A stretch of DNA of 18,456 bases from Flavobacteriaceae bacterium (lineage in GTDB: Bacteria; Bacteroidota; Bacteroidia; Flavobacteriales; Weeksellaceae). Under the pieces are notes generated by a model. That model was not told the origin of the DNA and did no database searches. It saw only the letters and a list, made by a program, of their open reading frames with translations. The position numbers and the translations under genes are program-made. Positions 6,536 through 15,087 of the stretch are shown here, one piece after another. The DNA lies in NCBI GenBank assembly GCA_031273305.1, contig JAISSC010000210.1:1-18456 (forward strand), read 5' to 3'. Numbering within the stretch: the stretch's first letter is position 1; the number at the start of each line of letters is the position of its first letter.

Positions 6536-7465
6536 ATGAAAATCTTAAAACTCATAAGTTCATGGCAATTCTGGGTAAGCGTAGCTCTGGCTATTGCTAT
6601 CTTTTTTTGTCTTTTACAGGGAACTTTCTTCTGGCTGAATGCCTATACTAACCACGGAGTTCAGGTTGAAGTTCCTAACCTGAACAATCTTACATTAGAC
6701 CAGGCTGTTGTGAAACTGGATGAAAGTGAGCTGGAATACGAAATAGATACTTCTAAATACGACCCAAAATATAAACCATATCAAATCTTAGACATTTATC
6801 CTTTGATAGGCTCGAATGTGAAAAAGGGAAGACGGATTTTTATCAGGGCGAATGCAAAAACATGGAAACCGGTTGCTGTCCCTAATATTGTAGGGAAGTA
6901 TAAATACCTTGCTTTTAGTCAGTTAGACCTCGTCGGACTTAAGATAAGCGATACAATATATGAACCCAGTCTGGCGACCAATACCGTCCTCAAACTTTTA
7001 TATAAAGGAAAAGAAATTCAGCCGGGTGTGACCCTCCCTCGTTTCTCTTCTCTAACTATTGTATTGGCTAAAGGTCTGGCAAAAAATGTTTCCGTTCCGA
7101 GCCTTATCGGTTTAGATGAAGAAACAGCCAAAAAGATAATTTCCGAAAATCTGTTTTCTTCGGGTTCCGTGATATATGACGACCCTGATGATAAGGAAAA
7201 CACCCGTGTTTACTATCAGGTGCCGGCTCCTTCTTATGTTTATGATCAGGGACAGCCTATTGATCTATATCTCAGCTCAAAACCTCTGGAACAGTTAAGG
7301 GATAAAATACAAAATCTTGATGCAACTTTTAACAGACAATATACGGAAGAAGATTCCGGTGAGGATTCTTCATCTGTTGACACGAGCGAAAGAATAAATA
7401 ATAACGCTCCTGCTTCTTCCGGGAACTCCGAGCCAAACAAACCTCAAAGAGTTATCATAGAATAA
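6536..7465 (+). CDS. PASTA domain-containing membrane protein
   Basis: The 309-residue protein has a short cytoplasmic end and one N-terminal membrane helix (about 11-33). Three PASTA domains follow at about 41-107, 112-180 and 184-251, each opening with VPNL/VPNI/VPSL. A Ser/Asn/Glu-rich tail (252-309) is probably disordered. PASTA domains bind peptidoglycan or muropeptides in penicillin-binding proteins and PknB-type kinases. No kinase or transpeptidase domain is present here. The gene sits between ddl (divergent) and rluD, an arrangement I recall from flavobacterial genomes. A role in sensing or anchoring the cell wall is inference. Confidence 0.9.
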   Translation: MKILKLISSWQFWVSVALAIAIFFCLLQGTFFWLNAYTNHGVQVEVPNLNNLTLDQAVVKLDESELEYEIDTSKYDPKYKPYQILDIYPLIGSNVKKGRRIFIRANAKTWKPVAVPNIVGKYKYLAFSQLDLVGLKISDTIYEPSLATNTVLKLLYKGKEIQPGVTLPRFSSLTIVLAKGLAKNVSVPSLIGLDEETAKKIISENLFSSGSVIYDDPDDKENTRVYYQVPAPSYVYDQGQPIDLYLSSKPLEQLRDKIQNLDATFNRQYTEEDSGEDSSSVDTSERINNNAPASSGNSEPNKPQRVIIE

Positions 7466-7478
7466 CTTGGGTCTCTTT

Positions 7479-8519
7479 ATGGAAGAAATAGAAAATACCT
7501 CTTTTTTAGACACCGAAGCAGATGAAATGTATGAGCATTTCAAAATCGTTGTCGATAAGGGGCAAGGATCTGTCCGCATAGATAAATATTTAGTGAACTT
7601 CATTGAGAACTCAACCCGTAATAAAATCCAGCAGGCTGCCCAAGCCGGAAATATTCTGGTAAATAGTTCTCCTGTTAAATCTAATTATAAGGTAAAGCCT
7701 AATGATGTGGTTTCCGTAGTTTTAGCTCATCCTCCGAGAGATACTGCCCTTATACCCGAAAATATACCTATTGATATTATATATGAGGATGACGACCTAC
7801 TGGTCGTAAACAAAGAGGCAGGCATGGTTGTCCATCCGGGATTTGGTAATTTCGAGGGTACACTGGTCAATGCTTTAGCTTATCATTTCAGCCAATTGCC
7901 TTACTTCCGTACGGATATGGAAAAACGTCCCGGTCTGGTACACCGGATAGATAAAGACACGTCAGGACTATTGGTCATAGCAAAAAATGAGTATGCTATG
8001 AATCATCTGGCAAAACAATTTTTTAATAAAACAACTCAAAGGGTCTATACGGCTTTGGTATGGGGAAATTTTGACGAGGATGAAGGAACCATAACCGGAC
8101 ATATTGGAAGAGATTTAAAGAATCGTATGCAAATGGCTGTTTTTCCGGATGGCTCTCATGGAAAGCATGCGGTAACTCATTATAAGGTACTGGAGAGATT
8201 CCGATACGTTACCTTAGTTGAATGCCGTTTGGAAACAGGCAGGACTCATCAAATCCGTGCGCATATGAGATATGCGGGTCATATTCTTTTTAATGATGAA
8301 CGATATGGCGGTGATCAAATCCTTAAGGGTACTACTTTCACTAAATATAAACAATTCGTTGAAAATTGCTTTCAAATACTTCCACGTCAGGCTCTGCACG
8401 CAAGAACTTTAGGTTTTATTCATCCCGTTACAAAAAAAGAGATGTTTTTTGAAGCTGACCTGCCTGAGGATATGTCCCAAGTTCTGGAAAAATGGAGGAA
8501 CTATACTCATTTCACCTGA
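7479..8519 (+). CDS. rluD: RluA-family 23S rRNA pseudouridine synthase, RluD-like
   Basis: The enzyme converts specific uridines of 23S rRNA (helix 69 for RluD) to pseudouridine. From the ATG at 7479 it is 346 residues; a TTG at 7467 would add four residues and is less likely. An S4 RNA-binding domain occupies about 32-80 (VRIDKYLVNFIENSTRNKIQ). The catalytic domain follows, with the signature HRIDKDTSGLLVIAKN; Asp158 is the catalytic nucleophile. Further motifs are LETGRTHQIRAHMRYAGHI and the C-terminal RQALHARTLGFIHP. The start is 13 bases after the PASTA stop, so the two are one transcription unit. RluC-type specificity cannot be excluded. Confidence 0.93.
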   Translation: MEEIENTSFLDTEADEMYEHFKIVVDKGQGSVRIDKYLVNFIENSTRNKIQQAAQAGNILVNSSPVKSNYKVKPNDVVSVVLAHPPRDTALIPENIPIDIIYEDDDLLVVNKEAGMVVHPGFGNFEGTLVNALAYHFSQLPYFRTDMEKRPGLVHRIDKDTSGLLVIAKNEYAMNHLAKQFFNKTTQRVYTALVWGNFDEDEGTITGHIGRDLKNRMQMAVFPDGSHGKHAVTHYKVLERFRYVTLVECRLETGRTHQIRAHMRYAGHILFNDERYGGDQILKGTTFTKYKQFVENCFQILPRQALHARTLGFIHPVTKKEMFFEADLPEDMSQVLEKWRNYTHFT

Positions 8520-8628
8520 TTTTCCGCATGTCGGCGACCTACGGGCAATAAAGCTTACGGTTAATAAAGTATTCCAATCCAAAAAATTACAATGTGTTAA
8601 ACCGAACTGACTTTAATTTAAAAAGTAG

Positions 8629-8636
8629 TAATTTTG
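8629..8636 (+). promoter_or_regulatory. -7 promoter element of kdsA
   Basis: TAATTTTG fits TAnnTTTG and lies 21 bases before the kdsA ATG at 8658. The upstream -33 TTG is not obvious. Confidence 0.45.
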
Positions 8637-8657
8637 TAAAATAGAATAAAGAACCTA

Positions 8658-9476
8658 ATGAGAAACAGCTTATATACTATTCCTAAGATAAAAAATACGG
8701 ATAAGAATAACTTTACATTAATTTCCGGTCCCTGTATCATTGAGGGCGAGCAAATGGCTTTGGATATTGCCGGTAGGGTAATTGAAATCACCGATAAGTT
8801 AGGAATCCCTTATATATTCAAAGGCTCATTTAAAAAAGCGAACCGCTCGAGAGTAGACAGTTTTACGACCATAGGTGAAGAAAGATCACTCGAAATATTA
8901 AAAAAGGTAGGAGATACATACGATATTCCCACCACTACGGATATTCACGAAAATGAACATGCCAATCTGGCTGCCCGCTATGTGGATGTCTTGCAGATAC
9001 CGGCTTTTTTAATACGCCAAACCGACCTGTTGGTAGCCGCAGCCAAAACAGGGAAATACATCACTTTGAAAAAGGGGCAATTCCTGTCTCCGGAGGCTAT
9101 GCAATTCGCAGCGCAAAAAATTAAAGATTCGGGAAATGATAATTACGCCATCATAGACAGAGGAACCTCCTTCGGATACCACGACCTGATAGTCGATTTC
9201 AGAGGTATCCCCACCATGCAGAACTATGCTCCTGTGATATTGGATGTTACACATTCTCTTCAACAACCTAATCAAACTTCAGGAGTGACCGGAGGACGTC
9301 CTGATATGATAGAGACCATCGCCAAAGCGGGAATTGCAACAGGTGCCGATGGGATATTTATTGAAACCCATCCGGAGCCTTCCAAAGCATTATCCGATGG
9401 AGCAAACATGCTTAAGCTGGATGCATTGGAGGGTTTGTTGGAAAGATTAGTCAGAATAAGAGAAGCTATTTTATAG
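8658..9476 (+). CDS. kdsA: 3-deoxy-8-phosphooctulonate synthase (Kdo-8-P synthase)
   Basis: KdsA condenses phosphoenolpyruvate with arabinose 5-phosphate, making Kdo 8-phosphate for the lipopolysaccharide inner core. This shows a Gram-negative envelope. The 272-residue TIM-barrel protein carries ISGPCIIEG at 22-30, KGSFKKANRSR (PEP binding), TDIHE, KKGQFLSPEAM, IDRGTSFGYHDLIVDFR, DVTHSLQQPN and IETHPEPSKALSDGANML. Cys26 replaces the Asn of E. coli KdsA. With the His of DVTHS, the Glu of IETHP and the Asp of LSDGAN, it makes the metal site of the metal-dependent class (as in Aquifex). The VanW-family gene follows after 13 bases and is probably co-transcribed. Confidence 0.96.
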   Translation: MRNSLYTIPKIKNTDKNNFTLISGPCIIEGEQMALDIAGRVIEITDKLGIPYIFKGSFKKANRSRVDSFTTIGEERSLEILKKVGDTYDIPTTTDIHENEHANLAARYVDVLQIPAFLIRQTDLLVAAAKTGKYITLKKGQFLSPEAMQFAAQKIKDSGNDNYAIIDRGTSFGYHDLIVDFRGIPTMQNYAPVILDVTHSLQQPNQTSGVTGGRPDMIETIAKAGIATGADGIFIETHPEPSKALSDGANMLKLDALEGLLERLVRIREAIL

Positions 9477-9489
9477 TTAAATATTTTTT

Positions 9490-10311
9490 ATGAATACTCG
9501 TCATAACGTTGAAAAGCCCCTGCATAGAAACGCCCTAAGAAAATTTCTGGGGAAAGAATACTTTATTTTTAAACGGAAATTAGCATGGTATTCCAACTCC
9601 GCCATTTATGCCAAAGTCCGTTCCACCTCCGATCATAATATTTCTATTATATCGCATAAGTCGCTACTACTCCGCCCTTTAAAAGATGTGGATATGGCAC
9701 TTCAACATAATAAAGTTACGAATCTTAAAATAGCTATAAAGAATATTACCGGAGTTATTATCAAGCCGGGTGAAGTCTTCTCTATCTGGAAAATGGTGGG
9801 AAGACCGACAAAATCCAAAGGATATTTGGAAGGGTTAATTCTTCATAACGGACAGATATTAAAAGGAACCGGAGGAGGACTTTGTCAGTTAGGTAATTTA
9901 TTATACTGGATGTTTCTACACAGCCCACTGACCATCAGGGAACGTTGGAGGCACGGATATGATGTTTTTCCTGATATTAGCCGTACTATTCCTTTTGCCT
10001 GTGGAGCGACTTTATCGTATAATTATGTGGACTTACAGGTAAAGAACGATACGAACCAACCTTTTAAAATTAATCTTTGGCTGGATGATGATTATCTGAA
10101 CGGGGAATTGCTCAGTTCCCAAGAATTGGAAAATACTTATGAGATTTATGAAACCGATCATCTCATAAAGCAACAATGGTGGGGCGGATACACACGACAT
10201 AACAGAATATGGAAAAAAATAACCCATAAAGAGACCAAAGCAGAGACGGTAGAATTAGTATCTGAGAATCACGCTATTATGATGTATAATCCGTTAATAG
10301 AAAATAATTAA
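9490..10311 (+). CDS. VanW family protein
   Basis: The 273-residue protein carries the VanW core at about 80-200: GVIIKPGEVFSIWKMVG, KGYLEGLILHNGQI, GTGGGLCQLGNLLYWMF, ERWRHGYDVFPDISRTIPF and ATLSYNYVDLQVKN. VanW was named from vancomycin-resistance clusters, where its function is still not settled. No vanHAX, vanY or two-component genes are here, so a resistance role is not supported. No clear signal peptide or membrane helix is visible. The N-terminal 70 residues are basic. It follows kdsA closely. A link to envelope metabolism is a guess based on position. Confidence 0.9.
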   Translation: MNTRHNVEKPLHRNALRKFLGKEYFIFKRKLAWYSNSAIYAKVRSTSDHNISIISHKSLLLRPLKDVDMALQHNKVTNLKIAIKNITGVIIKPGEVFSIWKMVGRPTKSKGYLEGLILHNGQILKGTGGGLCQLGNLLYWMFLHSPLTIRERWRHGYDVFPDISRTIPFACGATLSYNYVDLQVKNDTNQPFKINLWLDDDYLNGELLSSQELENTYEIYETDHLIKQQWWGGYTRHNRIWKKITHKETKAETVELVSENHAIMMYNPLIENN

Positions 10312-10427
10312 TGTATTTTTATGAAATATAAGTGATAATCTCTTACTTTTAACTCCGGATAAGGTTTTAATTCATGCAGGAAATATATAAATAATAATAA
10401 GGTGAAGAGTTAAATTTAATTAAAATC

Positions 10428-11792
10428 ATGACCAATATAAATCTAATACAAAAATATAACATTCCGGGACCGAGATATACCAGTTATCCCACAGTACCTT
10501 ACTGGGAAGATAGTAGCTTTTCTACAAAAAAATGGATAGAAACCCTGCGAAGGTCTTTCAGGGAAAGCAATAAAAAAGAAGGTATCAGCTTATATTTACA
10601 TCTTCCTTTTTGTGAAAGCCTCTGTACGTTCTGTGCCTGCAACAAACGTGTAACCAAACAACATAATGTCGAATCTTCTTATATTGAGGCTGTCCTTAAA
10701 GAATGGCGACTTTATCTGGATTTATTTACTGAAAAGCCAACAATACGGGAAGTTCATTTGGGAGGAGGAACACCCTCTTTTTTCTCTCCTGAAAATCTGA
10801 AATTCTTACTGGAAAACATCTTCTCTGGGGCAGAAATCCATCCGGAGAGAGAATTTAGCTTTGAGGGTCATCCGAATAATACAACTCAGAAACATTTACA
10901 AATTTTATACGATTTGGGCTTCCGCAGGGTTAGTTTTGGAGTACAGGATTATGACAGTGAGGTACAAAAAGCAATACATCGTATCCAACCTCTGGAAAAC
11001 GTCAGGAAGGTAACCGAAATTGCAAGGAAAATCGGATATGAAAGCATAAGCCATGACTTGGTCTTCGGACTTCCTTTTCAAAATCTGGATAAAGTTATCA
11101 ATACCATTAAAATTACTGAAAGCCTGTATCCCGACCGGATTGCTTTTTATTCATATGCCCATGTTCCGTGGATAAAAGGGGTTGGACAACGAGGATTCAA
11201 AGATGATGACCTTCCGAGCGGTGAAGAAAAAAGGGAACTTTACGAAAAAGGCAAAGAACTATTGGAAAAAATGGGATATTTGGAGATAGGGATGGATCAT
11301 TTCTCCCTAAAAACCGATTCGCTTTATCAATCTATGATCAATAAAAAAATCCATAGGAATTTTATGGGATATACCTCTTCTTCCACTCAGGTTATGATAG
11401 GTTTAGGAGTTTCCTCTATCTCGGATAGCTGGTATGCTTTTGCCCAGAATGTGAAAACTATTGAAGAGTATTATCAAAGACTGGAAAATAATGAGTTTCC
11501 CATATTCAGAGGACATATTCTTAATGATGAAGACCTGTTTATAAGAAGACATATTCTAAACCTGATGTGCCTGTTGGAAACAAAATGGCAAGAGAATATT
11601 ATTGAAAAAAAGTATCCTGAAATCATCGAACGGTTAAAAGAATTTGAAACCGACGGATTATTGGAATTACAGGAAAATTCCATTGTGGTAAGGGAGAAAG
11701 GTCGCTCTTTTATCCGAAATATCTGTATGGCTTTTGACCTTCGGATGATGCGAAATGCACCTCAAACTAAATTATTTTCCATGACTGTATAA
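10428..11792 (+). CDS. hemN: Oxygen-independent coproporphyrinogen III oxidase
   Basis: HemN is a radical SAM enzyme that decarboxylates two propionate side chains of coproporphyrinogen III to give protoporphyrinogen IX, without oxygen. The 454-residue protein begins with the HemN-specific PGPRYTSYPT (13-22). The Fe-S ligands are Cys62, Cys66 and Cys69 in FCESLCTFCAC, with Cys71 adjacent as in E. coli HemN. HLGGGTPSFF and SHDLVFGLP are SAM- and substrate-site motifs. The C-terminal HemN domain contains FMGYT and GLGVSSIS. Length and motifs fit true HemN rather than the shorter HemW. It is separated by 116 bases from the VanW gene, with no recognisable TAnnTTTG box in the gap. Confidence 0.95.
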   Translation: MTNINLIQKYNIPGPRYTSYPTVPYWEDSSFSTKKWIETLRRSFRESNKKEGISLYLHLPFCESLCTFCACNKRVTKQHNVESSYIEAVLKEWRLYLDLFTEKPTIREVHLGGGTPSFFSPENLKFLLENIFSGAEIHPEREFSFEGHPNNTTQKHLQILYDLGFRRVSFGVQDYDSEVQKAIHRIQPLENVRKVTEIARKIGYESISHDLVFGLPFQNLDKVINTIKITESLYPDRIAFYSYAHVPWIKGVGQRGFKDDDLPSGEEKRELYEKGKELLEKMGYLEIGMDHFSLKTDSLYQSMINKKIHRNFMGYTSSSTQVMIGLGVSSISDSWYAFAQNVKTIEEYYQRLENNEFPIFRGHILNDEDLFIRRHILNLMCLLETKWQENIIEKKYPEIIERLKEFETDGLLELQENSIVVREKGRSFIRNICMAFDLRMMRNAPQTKLFSMTV

Positions 11793-11824
11793 GATTATGA
11801 TTAAAGTTTCTACTAATTTTATTG

Positions 11825-11832
11825 TAAATTTG
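11825..11832 (+). promoter_or_regulatory. -7 promoter element of bshC
   Basis: TAAATTTG fits TAnnTTTG and ends only four bases before the GTG start codon at 11837. The expected transcription start would fall on or next to the start codon. Confidence 0.5.
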
Positions 11833-11836
11833 CTCT

Positions 11837-13426
11837 GTGAGAAATCAGATCGACATTGCTGAAATCTTTGGTACATCTTTATTGATTAGAGACTATCTGA
11901 CGAAGAAAGAATCTCTTACGACCTTTTATAACCGGGCTTTTTCTTACGTCAATTTAGTAAAGCAGGCTCAGGAAAAACTTGCACATTATCCATATCGTAA
12001 AGAACTTGTAACAGAAATAACCTCTCAGCTGGATAAACTGGCTCTAACAGAAAAACAAAAAGATAACCTTTATAAACTTTCTTTAGGAAATACCGTCACG
12101 ATAACTACCGGTCACCAGCTTAATCTAATGACAGGCCCACTGTATTTCTTATACAAGATACTGCATACCATCAAACTTTGCGATTCCATGAACCGTCAAC
12201 AAAATGAAATTCATTTTGTACCCATGTTCTGGATGGCAACGGAAGATCATGATTTCAAGGAAATTAATCACTTTTATTTTCGGGGAGAGAAAATTGAATG
12301 GAATGAAGAACATCAGGATTTTGTGGGCGAAATATCTACTTCCGGAGGAAAAAAAATCTTATCCGATTTCTCAGAAAAATTAAAGTACTTTCCTAATGGG
12401 AAAAAACTTTGGGAGATCATTGAGAAATCTTATTTTTCGGAAAATAATCTCGCAGATGCCACCCGTGTCTTAGTTCATGAGTTATTTAAGGAATATGGAT
12501 TACTTTTTATAGACGGAAACAATAAAACCCTGAAAAAATTATTTATTCCTTATGTACGGGACGACATCAAAGAGCAAAAATCTTTTCATAGTATTTCCCA
12601 AACCGTAGAAAAACTTAAATCTGATTATAAGATACAGGTGAATCCCCGAAAAATTAACTTTTTCTATCATGAAAACCAGATAAGAAACCGGATAGATGAA
12701 ACTAACGGAAAATACTATATTTTAGGAACCTGTAAGAATTTTAACCAAAAAGATATTCTCGAAGAACTGGAGAACAATCCTGAAAAATTCAGTCCTAATG
12801 CCTTGTTACGCCCTGTGTATCAGGAAGTTATTTTGCCAAATGTCGCTTATATCGGAGGAAACGCAGAAATTGCTTACTGGTTGGAATTAAAACACTATTT
12901 TGATATTCAGAATCTTCCATTCCCCATTCTAATACCCAGAAATTCAATTCTTTTAATTACCGAAAATCAAAAGAAGAAGATGGATAAATTTCACTGGGAA
13001 GGAAAAGAACTGTTTATCCCTAAAGAAAAAATTATCCAATCTTTAGTAGAACAATGCACTACTATAAAATTTGATCTTTCAAGATACGAAAAGCAACTAA
13101 CCGACCTATTCACCGACCTGTTGGAAAAATCCGTGCAAACCGACCCATCATGGAAAGACATGATACTTGCACAACAAAAAAAACAGCTAAACGGCTTGGA
13201 GAAAATAAATAAACGTTTTTATAAGGCAGAAAAATTAAAACATAAAGAAATGGTATCTAATTTTGAGAAACTATATTCAGACTTGTTCCCTCACGGAACA
13301 TGGCAGGAAAGAATAGAAAATTTCTCCTATTATTATGCAATTATGGGAATAAACTTTATAAATTTATTATATAAAGAGATAAATGAATACGAATCGGTTA
13401 TAAACTTAAGTGTTATACAAGAATAA
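11837..13426 (+). CDS. bshC: Bacillithiol biosynthesis cysteine-adding enzyme BshC
   Basis: BshC is thought to add cysteine to glucosaminyl-malate, the last step of bacillithiol synthesis, the main low-molecular-weight thiol in many Bacteroidota. The 529 residues match the family. The N-terminal Rossmann-like part has VTITTGHQLNLMTGPLYFLY (TGHQ resembles a HIGH-type motif) and VPMFWMATEDHDFKEIN. The middle has LRPVYQEVILPNVAYIGG. The C-terminal third is charged and helical and likely coiled-coil (about 430-500). The only usable start is the GTG at 11837; an in-frame stop lies at 11825-11827. No ribosome binding site is visible. bshA and bshB are not in the window. Confidence 0.93.
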   Translation: MRNQIDIAEIFGTSLLIRDYLTKKESLTTFYNRAFSYVNLVKQAQEKLAHYPYRKELVTEITSQLDKLALTEKQKDNLYKLSLGNTVTITTGHQLNLMTGPLYFLYKILHTIKLCDSMNRQQNEIHFVPMFWMATEDHDFKEINHFYFRGEKIEWNEEHQDFVGEISTSGGKKILSDFSEKLKYFPNGKKLWEIIEKSYFSENNLADATRVLVHELFKEYGLLFIDGNNKTLKKLFIPYVRDDIKEQKSFHSISQTVEKLKSDYKIQVNPRKINFFYHENQIRNRIDETNGKYYILGTCKNFNQKDILEELENNPEKFSPNALLRPVYQEVILPNVAYIGGNAEIAYWLELKHYFDIQNLPFPILIPRNSILLITENQKKKMDKFHWEGKELFIPKEKIIQSLVEQCTTIKFDLSRYEKQLTDLFTDLLEKSVQTDPSWKDMILAQQKKQLNGLEKINKRFYKAEKLKHKEMVSNFEKLYSDLFPHGTWQERIENFSYYYAIMGINFINLLYKEINEYESVINLSVIQE

Positions 13427-13440
13427 AAAAATAATTTAAT

Positions 13441-13448
13441 TACATTTG
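13441..13448 (+). promoter_or_regulatory. -7 promoter element of the LysM gene
   Basis: TACATTTG fits TAnnTTTG and lies 20 bases before the ATG at 13469, just past the bshC stop codon. No upstream TTG at standard spacing. Confidence 0.5.
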
Positions 13449-13468
13449 CAGCAAAGTTATTTTACGAG

Positions 13469-15049
13469 ATGAAAAAGTATTTTATATTACTACCATTACT
13501 ATTTATAGCATCTTTTTTAGCTTCACAACAAAAGAAACATGTGGTGGAAGCTAAGGAAACCCTTTATGGATTGAGTAAAAAATACAATGTTACTATTGAT
13601 GAACTAAAAAAGGTTAATCCACAACTTAATCAGCGCACTCCTCAAATCGGGGAGATATTGGTTATTCCCGATAAAAATGCATCTACTGCGAAAACGGATA
13701 ATAAAGCCGCAACTTCAAATAATGCGGTAGTTTCAAAAGCAGAAGATTCCGGAGAAAGTTCTGAATATATCTCTATAACCGTAGAGCCTAAACAAACTTT
13801 GTATGGATTAAGCAAAAAATACGATGTAACCATAGAAGCAATAAAAAAGCTAAATCCCAACATGGGAGAAAAAGGGCCTAAGATCGGCGAGATTTTGAAG
13901 ATACCTAATACTAAAGCCCCTATCCCGAACGATGAGGCTAAACTGACACAAAAGGATAAAAAACCCAAAAAAGACAACCCTGAACAACAGGAAGCAACTA
14001 CCGTACAAGCAACTAAAAATACGATAGCCGCTACTGACCATACTGAAGGATGCATTAATATTGTGCTTTTTTTACCTCTACATACGGAGACAGAATCCCA
14101 TGCGGAAAGGAATATCGCCACTGAATTTTATTCCGGAGTAAAACTGGCTTTGGACTCTATCTCAAACAAAGGAGGAAGAATAGCCCTGAAGGTTTTAGAT
14201 AGCGGAAATGAAACTAAATTTAAGGAAACACTTAATACATACGACTTTTCTGATACTCATTTAATTATAGGCCCTTTATTTAAATCCGGCATATTAACCG
14301 TAGCAGATAAGATAAAAAAGACACCCATAGTTTCTCCCTTTTCTTCCAATGATGAGCTAGACGAGCATGAAAATGTAATCCTCTACGATACCAAAGAACA
14401 AACATTGGCAGAAAAACTGGTTAATGAAATGGCTAAAAAATATTCAGGAGAAAAAGTATATGTATTGTATGATGACGAACATTATAAAACGGCACTATAT
14501 TTTCAATCTTTAATCCTTGCTAAAAAAAGTAATGCAGAGGTTGTTTTAACCAAAAATGCAGACGATATAAAACCAGAACAAAATCTGGTCACTCAGGAAT
14601 ATACCAAAATATATGCTATTCTGGCATCTGATAAGGATGCATTAACAAGCAAATATCTTGATAATATAACAAAATTGGGAAATAAGCAGGTACAACCCGT
14701 TTCTCTATTTTATTCATCTCTATTTGATACTAAAAAATACGAAGAAAAATTAGTTAATTCCGGTTTAATTTATTCAGATACTAACTACGTTAACGAACAC
14801 GGATTTAATGAACAAAAAACCATAGGATTTTATAAAAAGAAATATTGTAATACGCCCGGAAAATATGCAGTTGTCGGATTTGACGTTACCTATGACATCA
14901 TAAACCGTCTGGACGAAAAAGGCAGCATATCCAATTACACCATGAAAACGGAAGAAAAACGATTAAGTAACAAGTATTCCTTTATCAGAATAAAAAAGAA
15001 TGGTGCATGGATCAATCAGGGGGCAAGGATTATTCAACTATTAAAATAA
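13469..15049 (+). CDS. LysM protein with periplasmic-binding-like domain
   Basis: The 526-residue exported protein has a signal peptide at 1-19 (cleavage near LAS-QQ). Two LysM modules lie at 22-67 and 101-146. They are near copies of each other (TLYGLSKKYNVTIDELKKVNP and TLYGLSKKYDVTIEAIKKLNP). A Lys/Glu/Thr-rich linker (147-190) leads to a domain at about 192-526 resembling type I periplasmic-binding proteins (INIVLFLPLHTE, EFYSGVKLALDSI, LIIGPLFKSGI, TPIVSPFSSND, VYVLYDDEHY). LysM binds peptidoglycan glycan chains. The binding-protein fold has no transporter genes nearby, so it may be structural or regulatory, as with LpoA-type activators; this comparison is speculative. fabD follows after 38 bases. 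Confidence 0.88.
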   Translation: MKKYFILLPLLFIASFLASQQKKHVVEAKETLYGLSKKYNVTIDELKKVNPQLNQRTPQIGEILVIPDKNASTAKTDNKAATSNNAVVSKAEDSGESSEYISITVEPKQTLYGLSKKYDVTIEAIKKLNPNMGEKGPKIGEILKIPNTKAPIPNDEAKLTQKDKKPKKDNPEQQEATTVQATKNTIAATDHTEGCINIVLFLPLHTETESHAERNIATEFYSGVKLALDSISNKGGRIALKVLDSGNETKFKETLNTYDFSDTHLIIGPLFKSGILTVADKIKKTPIVSPFSSNDELDEHENVILYDTKEQTLAEKLVNEMAKKYSGEKVYVLYDDEHYKTALYFQSLILAKKSNAEVVLTKNADDIKPEQNLVTQEYTKIYAILASDKDALTSKYLDNITKLGNKQVQPVSLFYSSLFDTKKYEEKLVNSGLIYSDTNYVNEHGFNEQKTIGFYKKKYCNTPGKYAVVGFDVTYDIINRLDEKGSISNYTMKTEEKRLSNKYSFIRIKKNGAWINQGARIIQLLK

Positions 15050-15087
15050 CCACAAACAACTAACTAACATAAATATAGAACAACTGA

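Noticed and set aside
7467..7478. TTG start for rluD two bases after the PASTA stop
   Set aside because: An ATG follows after four codons and is the more likely start; the difference is small and not decisive.
9490..10311. Vancomycin-resistance cluster
   Set aside because: Only the VanW-family gene is present; ddl has D-Ala-D-Ala features and no vanH, vanX or vanY is in the window.
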